Assembly (NCBI GenBank): GCA_947095535.1 | Contig: OX352774.1 | Span: forward strand, 7,874,001 to 7,938,000 | DNA length: 64,000 nucleotides | Source of the DNA: Poecilobothrus nobilitatus | Lineage: Eukaryota > Arthropoda > Insecta > Diptera > Dolichopodidae | Reading direction: 5' to 3' | Part shown: piece by piece, positions 24,978-37,187 of the stretch | Layout: every line of letters begins with the position of its first letter | Position numbering within the stretch: the stretch's first letter is position 1 | The notes under the pieces: generated by a model | Databases searched by the model: none | Told to the model about the DNA's origin: nothing | What the model saw: only the letters and a program-made list of their open reading frames with translations | Program-made: the position numbers and the translations under genes

Positions 24978-26594
24978 ATTTTCTATATATAATAATTTCT
25001 TCTTTCTCTTTCTATTTCTATTTGGTTTATTTGATTTTATTATTTTCACTTTTTTTTTCTTTTTTTTTCCTATTTTTTTTTTTTTTTTTTTGTTTTTGTT
25101 GTATGGTTAGTACTGTTATATTAAATTGTTGTTTTTTGTTATTTCTTTATGTTTTTTTAGTGCCTGTTTGTTGTCTGATTTTACGGATTTTAACAATTTC
25201 TATTCAACTTTATTGTTATTTCTTTGTTGTTATTATTATTATAGGTATGTATTTTTGTTCACCTTGTTGTACTTTATATTTTTTTGCATGTATATGTTTG
25301 TGTATATATTATTTTGTTTTTATTTTTGTTTTTCTTTTTTAATATAATTTCTTATTATACATAACATATTTATAAAAACATTTTTTTTGTTTTTTTTATT
25401 TTTTTTTCAAGAATTTTTTCTTAACATTTTATTGCTATTTTAGCGAAAAGTTAAAAAAATTGCAACAATAACAATTTAAAGGATGGAAAATATGAAAATT
25501 TTTTTGTGTTTTTTTTTTTTATATGTATGGTAAGTATATCACTTTCAAAATAGTAACATAATATTTTACCATAAAAGATGTATATATTTTATAGTATACA
25601 GGTGGAAAAAAAAAATCACAAGTTCAAAGTAAAAAAAAAAAGTACAACAAAAACAAAAAAGGAAACAGAACTTATAATAAAGATGTTTGAATATATATAT
25701 GACTTCCTAGTTTTATTTTTACTTATTTTCCGGTTAATATTTTTTCTTTATTTTATTTAATTTTTTTTTTTTTTGCTTTTTCTTATTTTCTATTTATTAA
25801 TATTAAAAATATACATAAAATGGGGTGGTAAAAGGCACTTTTGCTGATTAAATTCAATTTTTCACCTGCTAAACATTTTCTTTAGCTTTGTTTCATTATA
25901 CACTTTGTTTTTCTTTGTTTTGTTTTTATTTTTGGATTTTCTTTTTTTTTAAATTATTTACTCATTCTTAAAAAAAATAATCATGTAAAAACCAAAAAAA
26001 AAAAAAAAAGTTCATTTATTAATATAAAAATAGATATTTTGTCTACTCTATGGTAAAAATACAGAGTTTCAAGATATTATTAACATTTTTCAACAATTTT
26101 TTTTTTAATTTAAATTTAATTAACCCTTTAATTAAATAAATATTATATTAATATAATAATAATATTTATTTATTAATATAATTAGTGAATATTAATAACT
26201 ATATTGCATTGTTAACAGCCGGTATATCCTGGTAATAACAAAAAAATATAATTTAAATTTTTAATATCAACGGCTAAGTTAAGGTTTAAAATTAATATTT
26301 TTTAATACACCTCTTGTTCTGTTGTGGATTGTAATCAATTAAAAAAAAAATTGAATAATTTTTATTTTAAAGAAATAGAGAAACATAATATTAAAACAAG
26401 TAATGGAAAAAACCAAGGGTTTTCAAAAAAGCACATTTCAAAAATTAAAAAAATATTCCATAATAAGCCTAGAATATAGAGTAGTTATATTGAAAAATAA
26501 ATTTTGTAAGAAAAAATTAAGAAAAATCAAATTACACTCAATTATAAGGTAACCCTATATTATTAAGTAAAGTTATTAACACCAAAAAAAAACT

Positions 26595-27112
26595 ATAATG
26601 TTGGAACTTTAATTTTTATGTATTACTTCAAAATAATTTGGACAGGTGCCCAAGTTACAGGTGTTTAAAAATAGAGAATTTTCAGTTTTTAATAGCTTCT
26701 AAACGGGGGGCGGTACAAAAATATTTTCTGAAATGACTCATACTTTCATATAACGGTCTCAGAGTTACTTAACAGACTCAGAGTTTCATATAACGGTATA
26801 TTAAAATACCGCATGGCAAAACCACATATTTATTTTATACATATTTATAAAGTTTATAAAACCAGCTATCGTTTGGCGTGTTATAACAATTAACAGATAG
26901 GACTTTTTCGAACTTTGTAGGACTGTAGCTTCATAACGGGTGGGGCTACAGAAAAAAGTTGTTCTACAAAATTAGTTTTTTGGCGATGCTTATCTGTAGT
27001 TAAAATTGCATTACTTTATTTCAAAGGGTGTAGAAGTTTTGTAAACACCCAGACAGACGGACGGACAGAGTGAAACTAATAAGCACCTTTTTTTAAATTG
27101 TGCTAAAAACCA
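26595..27112 (+). repeat. Dispersed repeat family A, copy 2
   Basis: Contains TGTTGGAACTTTAATTTTTATG, ACAGGTGCCCAAGTTACAGGTG, AGCTTCTAAACGGGGGGCGG, CATAACGG, a GTAGCTTCATAACGGGTGGGG block, GTGTAGAAGTTTTGTAAAC, then CAGACGGACGGACAGAGTG and AACTAATAAGCAC. The element ends in TGTGCTAAAAACC, as in the copy at 43,840. Confidence 0.75.
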
Positions 27113-28075
27113 AACTCTATTAGAAAAACATTTTTTCCCCGCATTTGCAAACAAAAACAATCTATTAAATACAGGAAGAAGTGAAATAAATCTCGAGAAA
27201 GTGAATGAATTACTACAATGAATGAACTACAACTATCAGTACATATTCATCATAGAAGACCCTCCTATTTCCCATTATTGCAATGAAGCACAAATTGTAT
27301 TGGACTGAATGGAATCAAAAAATTACTATGCTAAAGAATCCACTTCTGCCGCACAATAGCATTAGCAAATATATTGTAACTGGGATTGCATAAAAAAAAC
27401 AGTTAACCTTTTTAAACATCACCGAATATGGAAGCGCATAATATCTTAAGTTAATAAAAATAAAATATGGATATTGAATATAAAATATTCAAAATTTAAA
27501 TAAATATTTTTCAATAATAACGGTAAATTATAAACTTAAATTATATCGGAAGAATAAAATTATTTTAAATTTTACATTTTACCCATTAATGGAAATGTTT
27601 TTATCATATAGTGTGTATTTTCTGCTCCTAAAGCTTTCGGATATAATTGTACTTAGTAATTTTAGAACGTTTTTTTATAATTGCACAAAATCATTGTTTT
27701 TCATAACATAACTAGGAAGTTTGTTAAAAATTTATAAAATTGTATCTATAGTTAGGCAGCAAAATGTTTCAGTAAAATAAGATGTCAAACTAAAATAAAA
27801 GTAATTTTTTTATGGTTAAAAATGACAGGTACTGATCAACTATTCAGCAAAATAATTAAAAATCCGGAAAATGAAAAATGTATAGCTATTATTTAGAAAA
27901 TATTTAACCATTAAGTAAATCTATTTGTTAAATCATATATACTGCAAAAAACAAATTGTAAATAAATTTGGAATGAAGCATTTCAATGATAGGTGATCAA
28001 CTACAGCTTCAAAAAGAGAAAAATCTAAATCTATATAGTTTTTCCAAAAAAAAAAAAAATCCTTCCTAAGTTACC

Positions 28076-28113
28076 AGTGCTTAGATTTATTAGATTTAAT
28101 AAATCTAAGCACT
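28076..28113. repeat. Perfect 17-bp hairpin followed by T-run
   Basis: Arms 28,076-28,092 and 28,097-28,113 are exact reverse complements around a GATT tetraloop. A T-run follows at once. It stands alone in intergenic DNA and its function is unknown. Confidence 0.75.
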
Positions 28114-31100
28114 TTTTTTAATAATTCCTTTTAAAAAAAGTAAAGGTTAAAATTTATAAAACTAAATAAATTTGATAATATCGGCTTGACAAAAATATCA
28201 TTGCAATTTTGTTTACGTTTTTTAATTTTTTTTTTTTTGCAATATTTTTTAAGAAAATTTTTAAGAAAAATTACACCCACTTCTTGTAAAATATATAAAT
28301 ATACATATTTCATTGTCTTTGTGATAGAATTTTGAACTTGAAATCTATTTTGATTACCATATTTTTGTGTTAAACCAAAATTTTCATTTGATTAATTTCT
28401 ATATTAGCTATGAATTTGTTTGTTATCAAATTTTCTTTTATTTAAACATTTTGTTCAGAATAAAATCTTTTCGATTGAAATTTATTTAAAAAAAAATTAT
28501 CTAAAATTTACAAGAGCGCATTTATCTATTTCACCACATTTTATTCACATAGATCTATAGATATACCTATAGGAATGTCCACATTAAAGCGACACTATAC
28601 TGTTATAATAATATTTTACAAATATCTTGTAAATATTTTTTTTTTTTTTTTATTTTTTATAAATACAGTTTTGTTTACTTTATTATTTTTATATTAACGA
28701 TTTTTGGTTAAATAAATCACAAAAAATCAAAAAATTCAACAAAAATATCTATAAAATAACAAAAAAAAAAAAGAAAAATAACACTTTTCTTAATAGATCC
28801 GATCCATATAAACTATTTTTTTTTTTTTTTAATTAAATAGGCGCGTTATACTTTTTCTAAAGGAAAAGTTTTCTGACAACTGATCTTTAAAACAAATTAA
28901 AAAATTTGATGAAAAATGTTTAATTTTTTTTTTTTGGTTTATTTTCTTAAGAATATTTTCTCTCATTCTATTCTAAAATTGAAATCTGAATATTTTCTAT
29001 ACAATATTATATGAAACAAGAAATTAAAAAATCTCATTCAAACAGGGAAAGAGAGAGAAAGAGATAGAGAAATTTTTGAGATATTTTTACAGTTCAAATA
29101 TTTATTTTTATCACCGTACCGTATTTTATTCGGAGGAAAATTTTAATAAATAAAATTAAACTTTAGACACTAGACAACTCTAAAAAAAAAAAAAAAAAAA
29201 ATGTATTGGTAATTGAGAATCAGACGGTCTAATTAAATATTTAAAGTGTTTAATTATGTTAGGTGGTACCAATAAAATATCATATAAAGGAGAATAAAAA
29301 TTAGTACATTTAACTATATTAATTTGTAATAACCAGAATGATCAACACACCTTTCTTAAGTAAACTTAAGTTAAATTTTTGTTTTAAATGTCTCTATACT
29401 ATATTTGGACACAGGACTTAGTAATTTTGGTTTTCAATTATCTTCTAAAGGTTGTTAGAGTTTACATATCTCTTATATATTATGTAAATGTTAGTTTTTA
29501 TTCAATCCTTTATTGTTTGTAGAAAAAACAAACAGAATATACCCAACATTTCAAAAGTATCTTTAATTTAAACTACAGAAATGTGAAAGCGTACATCAGT
29601 ACATCAATCATAAGGCGTATATTTTTTGTTTTTTTTTGATTTCGAACCCATTATAACTGTACCATTCATTTTATGCTTGAAATTAATAAAATACTGTTAG
29701 TATTATTATTCACATGTCAAATGGTTATAGCTGCTGTAGACCAAAAAAAAAATCTACAGATTGTGTTTCTAATAAAAAAAAAAATGGATATTGTCAATAT
29801 TATTCAAACCTTTAACAAATTTTCTTTTCTATTTTAAATACTAGTGCCCGTATAGTAGCAACACTGTCTTATTGATGATCAAAACGTATATCCAAAGCTA
29901 AATTATAGAAAAAATACTGTTTAAACTCTGTATCCATCAGCTATTCTATAAAGCTATAATGACACATTTGTTATGCTATAATGACGATTTCGATTTTTCT
30001 AAATGATATAGGTACTAATTCTTGAAGAGACATTGTAAATTGTGATCCCTGTTATCAAAACACAATGTAATTAATATTTAAAGCAGATTATTAATGAAAT
30101 TAAAATAGTAAGGCTTAAAAAACTGTCACATATATTAAGAAATCACAAAACCTAATTTTAATTAAAATCTTATAAGAATAATATTGTTTATATGGTCTCA
30201 AAATATATTTAAGTTACAGGAAGATTTTCAAAATAAAATATAAAATAAAAAATCTGTTTTTGAAGGACTTTAAAGGTCAAATATGACCTTGTACAAATCA
30301 AATTTTAATACTTGAAACAAATTATAATGATCGTTATTATTATTTTTTTTTTTTTTTTTACATATTTTTTCAATTTTCAAAAACAAAATACTCACAAATC
30401 CCGATTTTGTTTTTCATTTAAAAACTCTCTAAGAATAGAAACAAAAAATAAATTTCAAAAAAATATTGTTTTTCAAAAAGTCACGATTTTTCTCTCATAT
30501 AATCGGAAATACAAACAAAAAAAAAATTTTCTACAATATAAAAAAAACATTAAAAGAAAATTTTCAACATTTTTTTTTTTCTTTTTGTATTTATTTAAAT
30601 TTTCTTTATAACACATATGTGTGTTGCTCGTGCAAACTTGTATTTATATAAATTTTAAAAATAGATTTTCATTGACTTTAAAATGAAAATTTTTAAAAAA
30701 AATTTTAATAAAATAGCGAAAGAAAAACAAGAAAATTTTTTTAAGGTGTTTTTCATCGTTTCTTTCACCACCACCGGCACAAATCCAAACAACTCTTGAA
30801 CAGCTATAAAAAATTATATCTGATGTTTTGAATTTTTTTTTTGTTTTTATTTGAATTTTTTTTTTTTTTTTGGTTTTTAAGTTTTTGATTCGATTCAAGT
30901 GTTTGATTAGCATATAATCTCAACAACCTTAAATTTTGATGAACAATTAATTCGTTTTTTTTTTGTTTGAGATTTAAATGAGATTAAAATATATCTATAA
31001 ATTCATTTAACGATGAAGTAATACCTTAAGCTTTTATTATTCAATATTTTTAATTAATTCTCAAGATCCAGAGAAAGCATAAAAAGTCCAAAGGTTATTT

Positions 31101-31249
31101 AAAAAGAAAAGGTGTAAAAACATTTTTTTTTTTCATATGGTTGTGCTGGATTTTGTAGAGTTATTCAATGTAGCTATACCTACTTCTTATTAGCGATCTG
31201 TGTTTCATCTCACCCTTTTACTTCACTTATTCATCACCATACAATTGAG

Positions 31250-31850
31250 TCATTGATCTTGTTTAAAAATAAAATAATGAATGCCTGTAATCAAAGTTTT
31301 TCAACGAGAAACAAAGAGTACAACAATTTGTTAGGAAATTTGTTTCTCTTACGTCCGACGGTATATAGAACCATATGCCACCACTTGTGGTCTTCAAATT
31401 TAAAAAACATTAACATTTTCCCTCACTTTTTTCCCCTAATGGAGATGGGAATCTTCCAAAGACACCAAGAATTCCCTGTAAGTAGTGCCAGATTTTTACT
31501 GACTACATCCACCTCCCCCTTTAGACAATATAATGGACTGAAACCCCTACCTGCTATTGTATATTGGCTATATACAGTATATTAGCTAGGGAGTAGGGAT
31601 AGAAAAGGATAGGAATAGAATGCGGAAACTTTGAATTGGGAGTGGGATTGTAAGGAAAACCATGAACCCGCCTATTATAATTACTATTTTGCTAATAATA
31701 ACTACATAGCAGTTACAACAGTTACAACATGCAGTAGTATATAACACCTCCCTACACGAGGTAATTATTGACGACATTTTTTTACTTCATCTCTTTTTCT
31801 TTCATTCATCCTTCCCCAATCCATTGAGGTTATTGAAAATTTGTATTAAA
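31250..31850. repeat. Composite region of higher G+C, probably repeat debris
   Basis: This stretch is less A/T-rich than its flanks, with scattered G-rich and C-rich words. Frames at 31,253-31,585 (plus) and 31,586-31,777 (minus) carry no recognisable domain. It runs into a family B repeat. Confidence 0.35.
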
Positions 31851-31945
31851 GCTCCCAACTCAGTTTGGTTTTAAAGAGGTTGGTTTTGGTTGATTAAGGT
31901 TCAATAATACTCAGAGCAGCCTCTGGGTGACTGCGTAAAACCAAA
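31845..31945 (+). repeat. Dispersed SINE-like repeat, family B copy 3
   Basis: Matches the copy at 5,925 over TATTAAAG-CCC, AGTTT-G-TTTTAAAGAGG, TTGGTTTTGGTTG and ACTCAGAG-A-CCTC. The 3' end differs or is truncated. Confidence 0.5.
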
Positions 31946-34109
31946 ATTATTTTTATATCTTTCTTACTTATCCATTACGTTAACTTCATTGTTCTTTGCC
32001 TACACTATTATATTTGAATTAGCCGACACCAAAGCAATATTTCATCAAATTCCATTATAAATATGACATTTTTGTTAATTAATATTCTTATAGTTGTAAG
32101 GTACATAATTTTATTTTGTGTATAAATGACATGAAAAATTCAATATAAATGTGACCCACTTTGCCATGTAGGTTAGACAATTCTATTTTATTAATTATAT
32201 TGACAAACAAAGTATCTTATTTTAAATAAATAATTGTTTTGTTGTTTTTTTTTATTTGAACATTCCAGTTATTAAAAATGAAGAATGATGTGCCATTACC
32301 CGTCTATTTTATGACACAAAAATAATTATAATTAAATATTGTTTCTCTTTCTTATTGTTCGTAGAGAAATTGGTACTTTTAAATTGGGAATTTAAAAATT
32401 TTGAATCGAAAGGAAAAATATAGAAAATATTTTTTAAGTACTGTTCAAAATATTGTTATGAAATCCAATTGATCTGAATGGTGATCGAAACACGCATCGT
32501 GAAAAATCGATTTGAAAATAAAAAGCTTTTCTTGATCTTGATTTGATCTTGATTTTCTTGAGCGCTTGTATAAAAAGAAAGTTAAAATATGCTGATAAGT
32601 TAATATATACATATAATCATTTAATTTAAAAAAAAATGGCTATTTAAGCCTTCTGAACTTTACGAATAAAATATGGCTGTGAATCACTTACTTTCCATCA
32701 CTAACATTTATATGATGATATGTAGATGTACTGAGATGTACTGAGTAAATGTACTGCAGCTTATTTTCCTACCCATTACGGATTACGGATCAATAAAAAA
32801 AACAACTAGAGTAATTATTTTTGACATATTATCCAAATTAACTGCTGATCTTGAAAGTTTATTTTGACATTTGTAACTTAAGTAATGAAAGTAACTTTTG
32901 TTTTTAACAAAAATAATATTAAAATGCATAATTTTTATTTTTAGGAACTTAAGCATTTGCTTCCTCAGGTATAATTTATTATTTTTGTAAAATTTATTTT
33001 TATTGAACATTTAAAATATAAAAATTTTCAAATTTTGTTTTGATTTCTTTATTGTTGACTGTCAAAAATTCACTTTGAACCTGTCAATATCTTAATAAAA
33101 AGTTGGGATCAACGATTTGTATGAAAACTGTTAAAAGCTCCGTGATCGGTTCAATTAATAAAACAGCTTATTATTCAAATTTAAATATTTGTTGTTCTAA
33201 AATTATTTTTATATCCTATAGTGATCAAGAAAACTTATTAGTGAATTATATCTTTAAATAAGTCTGACATTTTTATTACATTCTTTTGCAGTATTCTTAT
33301 TTTAATGTTTTTTGTGTTGTTTAATTTTTTTTTTTTTTACTAGTAAGATTTTAGACGCATTCAAATGTGTTTAAATGTTATTTGAATTGAATGACGATAT
33401 GCCACTACATCAAAAATCATATAATACTGCATTTCACTATAGATTCACTTCTGTTTCTATATTTACATATTTAAATTATTTTGAACAGATTTTTGACTTC
33501 TTGTACATTAAAAATTTCAAAATCAATCGTAAATAATTAAATATTATTAACAATTTCTATCTCTCTGTCTCTATTTTATATATATATCTCTTTTATGTTA
33601 AAAACAAATATATAAATATATATATATTTACGATTTTAATTAAAAAGGCAGCAAAAGAATTGTATATCTGATGTGTATAGCAATTCAAAAAATCAAATAA
33701 ATAATTTTTATGCAAAGGAAAAATATGAAAACCTTTAAAAGTAATTTAATTCATTTTTTGTTTTGTTTTTTTTTTTTTTTGAGTTTTCATAAATACATTT
33801 TTCCTTTATAAATTTCTATTAAATTTTAAAATAACACTAAAATAAATTAATGATTAGGAAGCTTCATATTAAAAATCGTAATTAGACTCCTCCACATTAT
33901 TTGTGCCCATATTTCATATTTAAGAATAATTTTATGGTTTCTTTTATAATATGGAGTAAAAGTTTTAGGCTGTTAAATCACTTCCGTTGCTAACAACGTG
34001 TAGGATTATTATTCTTTTTGAAATGCTAATGAAATCTTTATGTTTTCCATTCATAGTAAGTAGTTTTTTCATAGAATTTTTTTTTTGTACAGAAGTTAGA
34101 AGACATATT
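31946..34109. other. A/T-rich intergenic spacer
   Basis: No gene or RNA feature seen; only homopolymer runs and short A/T repeats. Confidence 0.5.
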
Positions 34110-34900
34110 GTGAAAATTAGAGACACTTTCCTCAATTTTAAGGAAACCTAAGTTATTAAAAACAAATTTTTTATTAATTAAGTTTTTTAGAGCTACAAAT
34201 ACAACCATTACCACTTCAAGCAAAAATTAAATGTTGGAGCTTTAATTTTTGTGTTCTACTCCAAACCAATTTTTTTTTTTTTATACATTTCTTTGCCAGG
34301 AAATTACAGAAAATTACACAGTGGACAGGAAATTACACAGCCTTTCCTGTTCAGACTTGTGTGTGAGATTCGAACCCACACTCCCTCGGTGTTTACAGCG
34401 TATTTTATACGCTCTTACACACTAGACCACCGAGGCCCCTTCTAAACCAATTTGAACAGGTATCCATCTTACAACAAGTTTCTTATAGGCTCTCAAACGA
34501 AGAGATGTACAAAAAATATGTGTTATAAAATTTCTATTAGAAGCATTCCAGCGATACAAGGAAACCAAAGTTTTGCAAAAATTTTAGTTTCACAGAACGG
34601 TAAATTTTTAATACTAAAATATTATATATTTAATAAAATTTATATGAGCTGTACAACTAAAAAACTTTCCTACCGTTTATGTTTCCAGATTTAAAAAATA
34701 TTCAATCTAACTTAGGATATAAACATTTGAAAATTGTGCTTTTTTTACCATTAAAGGGCTGTAGCGTCATAATGAGTGAGACTACATAAAACAAGTTGTT
34801 GTACAACTATATATCTAATCTTATCTATGTATAAAATTGCCTTGCTTTATCTAAAAAGATTTAAAAGTGTTGTAAACAGACAGACAGAAAGACAACTGGC
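34110..34900 (+). repeat. Dispersed repeat family A, copy 3, interrupted by a SINE
   Basis: The left part carries CTCAATTTTAAGGAAAC and ATGTTGGAGCTTTAATTTTT. The right part resumes with TTTGAACAGGTATCCA, then CACAGAACGGTAAATTT, a GTAGCGTCATAATGAG block and GTTGTAAACAGACAGACAG. The SINE at 34,273-34,440 splits it at CCAAACCAATTT. Confidence 0.7.
34273..34440 (-). mobile_element. tRNA-derived SINE, copy 3, with target-site duplication
   Basis: Reading on the minus strand from 34,440: GGGGCCTCGGTGGTCTAGTG (A-box), a B-box GGGTTCGAATCTC, the body words AGGAAAGGCTGTGTAATTTC, then an A-tail (plus-strand T-run ending at 34,282). The flanks repeat: TCCAAACCAATTT at 34,260-34,272 and TCTAAACCAATTT at 34,441-34,453, 12 of 13 identical. 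The insertion lies inside a family A repeat, so it is younger than that repeat. Confidence 0.88.
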
Positions 34901-35049
34901 AGGTATTTATATGATACTATACAGAAATTTTCAACTGTATAAATATGTTGGAGTAAGTATATATTATATATTGTAATACATTAGTTATATATTTTGGACG
35001 GATTACATTTTTATCATAATATACTTCGCAATATTTGTTTGGAGTAATT

Positions 35050-35645
35050 ATTCTACAAATAGAGAAAAGTAAGTTAGCTACTATCAATAAATTAGCAAAA
35101 TGTGCAACTGAAGTCGACCTTAAAATAAACGTAAATAAGAACAAGATTATGAGACCAACAACACAATACCAATACAATTGAAGATACATCAATCGAAGAT
35201 GTAGATAAACTCAATTATCTAGGGAGTGTTACCTATACGGTAGCAAAACTTGGCTGGTCAACAAGAAAGAAACACACAAACTACAACTATTCATTAACAA
35301 GTGCTTCCGAATCATATGTAGAATATACTGGCCAAGAAGAATACATAACAAAAAGCTTTGAGAAACAACCTGCCAAGAACCAATCAAAATAGAAATTAAA
35401 AAACAAAAATATAGATTGGTCACGCTCTTAGAAGATCTTCTAATTGCACAGCTAGACAAGCCCTGAAATGGAACCCCCAGGGGAACAGAAATATTGGTAG
35501 ACCTAATAATAACTACATGGCGTAGAACAATAGAACGAAAAATAACACATTATACTTTTAACATGTTCAGAAATAAAAGTAATAGCACAAAATAGAAGCA
35601 GATGGAAAGATTTTCTGGAAGCCCTATACTCTCAAATAGAGTAGA
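35050..35645 (+). mobile_element. Non-LTR retrotransposon 3' end (reverse transcriptase tail), decayed
   Basis: Conceptual pieces in shifting plus-strand frames read LKINVNKNKIM, IEDVDKLNYLGSV, YGSKTWLVNKKETHKLQLF, CFRIICRIYWPRRI and, near the end, RSRWKDFLEALYSQ. These follow the order of the C-terminal part of non-LTR (LINE) reverse transcriptases: the thumb and the conserved W...F/L...L.RI..I.WP and R.RW...L segments. Stops and frameshifts show it is dead. The 5' part of the element is absent. Confidence 0.8.
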
Positions 35646-36331
35646 AAAGAAAAAGTTAACTACTATATATTTCGACAATTATCTAAAATATCGTGAAACG
35701 ATAAGTAAATATATTATCAGCCTATCATAGTTGTTCGCTTTACAGTCGAGTAATCACCGTACGGCTTAGTGAAATTAATGATTTCAGAAACTGAAACTTA
35801 GTCAAAATATGAATAATAAATGACTCAGTGAACGTCCTATGCTCCTTCAAGGAATGACAAGGAAAAAGAAGATTCATTAAGATTTTTAAGTACATTGCCT
35901 GATGCTTTTCCCCTTGTAATTCTTATGAATTTAAATGTTAATAATAAAAGTTAAAATTTTTCGATCACTAGCATTGCACCAAAGACATAGCGATCTTAAT
36001 CTTGATTTTGGGGTTAAAATTTTATTGAAATTTTGAACAATAAGTAAAATATAATAATTCTGGTCTAATTTTTTTTATAGATGCTTGGTACTTTACTACT
36101 TCAATTTTAAAAGTTTATATACTTTTACATAATTATTTACATATTTTAAGACTTCATAAATTTCATTCAAGAAAATTTTATTTATTTTGAAATGTAATTA
36201 ATCAAAATTTTAAATATCGTTTTAAAAATAATAAATAAAAAAAAAAAAATATATTTAAACTATTAAATTATATAAATCTTTTTGGTACTCCATGTCTAAA
36301 TTTTTAATGTTATTGTTATATATATATTAAA
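35646..36331. other. Spacer upstream of the orphan gene
   Basis: Contains a second copy of the short repeat seen at 18,520 (near 35,745-35,820), then A/T-rich DNA. A TATATATATATT stretch ends about 6 bases before the ATG at 36,332, and the start context is AAAATGA. No clear core promoter can be singled out. Confidence 0.5.
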
Positions 36332-37187
36332 ATGACAACAAAAGATCCTTCAACAAAACCTAAAAATATTAAAGAATGTGTTTATGTATTACAAGATGTT
36401 GCTCAAAATTTATCAAATTGTGTTCAAAATCTTAATTCAAAACGTAATGATTCAATATCTGGAACAAATAAATGTGAACCAAATCAAAATAATTCAACAT
36501 CAAAAATGTATCGTACAATGATGGGTCCACAAGATTGGGAAAATTTATTAAAAAAAAAAAAATTAAAAAATTCAAGTGGACGACAAGATAATTTTATGGA
36601 TAATACATATGAAAATGATTTTAAAAATATATCTAATCAATTAACATCAACAAGAAAACCAATACCATTTGAAATGGATGATAATCAATATTTAAATTAT
36701 TCAAATAAAGAACGAGAATATGAAAATATGATAAGAAAAGCAAGATCAGCAACAGCAATGAATATTACAGCATATGATAGAAATAATATGGCAACATATA
36801 CTAGTTTATATGCAAGTCCACAAACACAACAACAATTTAATAAAAATTCAAAAGGTAAATGTTTACCTGATAACAGAACAATGTTATATTCAAAAAATCC
36901 CTGTAATCAATGTAATCGAATCTGTCAACCAAAAAAATCATGTCCACCAATATATCAATCAACACCATATAAATGTTCTAATCCATATGGTAATTATGAA
37001 ACTTCTAGCAATTATAACACAATTGATTCAAATTATTATCCAAATTCAAAAGCATATGGAACCAATCAATATTGTAACGATAATAAAAGTTATAATAATT
37101 GTAATCAATCAAGTAATCCTTATGTAGAATTAGAAGAACTTATTGTAGAAATAGAGGATATTTTACAAAAGACTAAACATTGTACAG
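36332..37187 (+). CDS. Orphan gene exon 1
   Basis: Runs from the ATG to a CAG/GTAATT donor and ends one base into a Gly codon. If not spliced, the frame would stop 9 codons later. It carries the Asn-rich region and the first Cys cluster. Confidence 0.82.

Larger units (their letters stand above)
24978..31250. other. Intergenic spacer upstream of the Ras-like gene
   Basis: This region holds the promoter side of the Ras-like gene, dense T-runs (25,040-26,000), the family A repeat at 26,595, the hairpin at 28,076 and otherwise A/T-rich spacer. No gene is seen on either strand. Frames in 24,941-25,760 are artefacts of T-rich DNA. Confidence 0.6.

Noticed and set aside
24941..25347. Open frames of 133 and 73 codons on the plus strand
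   Set aside because: They are made of Phe/Leu/Tyr/Ile/Cys from T-rich DNA, lie opposite the Ras-like exon 1 and have no domain-like pattern.
31253..31585. 110-codon plus-strand frame in a less A/T-rich region
   Set aside because: No domain, no splice partner, and the region runs into dispersed repeats. Kept only as repeat debris.
36774..37127. 117-codon frame overlapping orphan exon 1
   Set aside because: Alternate-frame shadow of exon 1, consisting mainly of Ile/His/Asn from shifted AAT/CAA codons.
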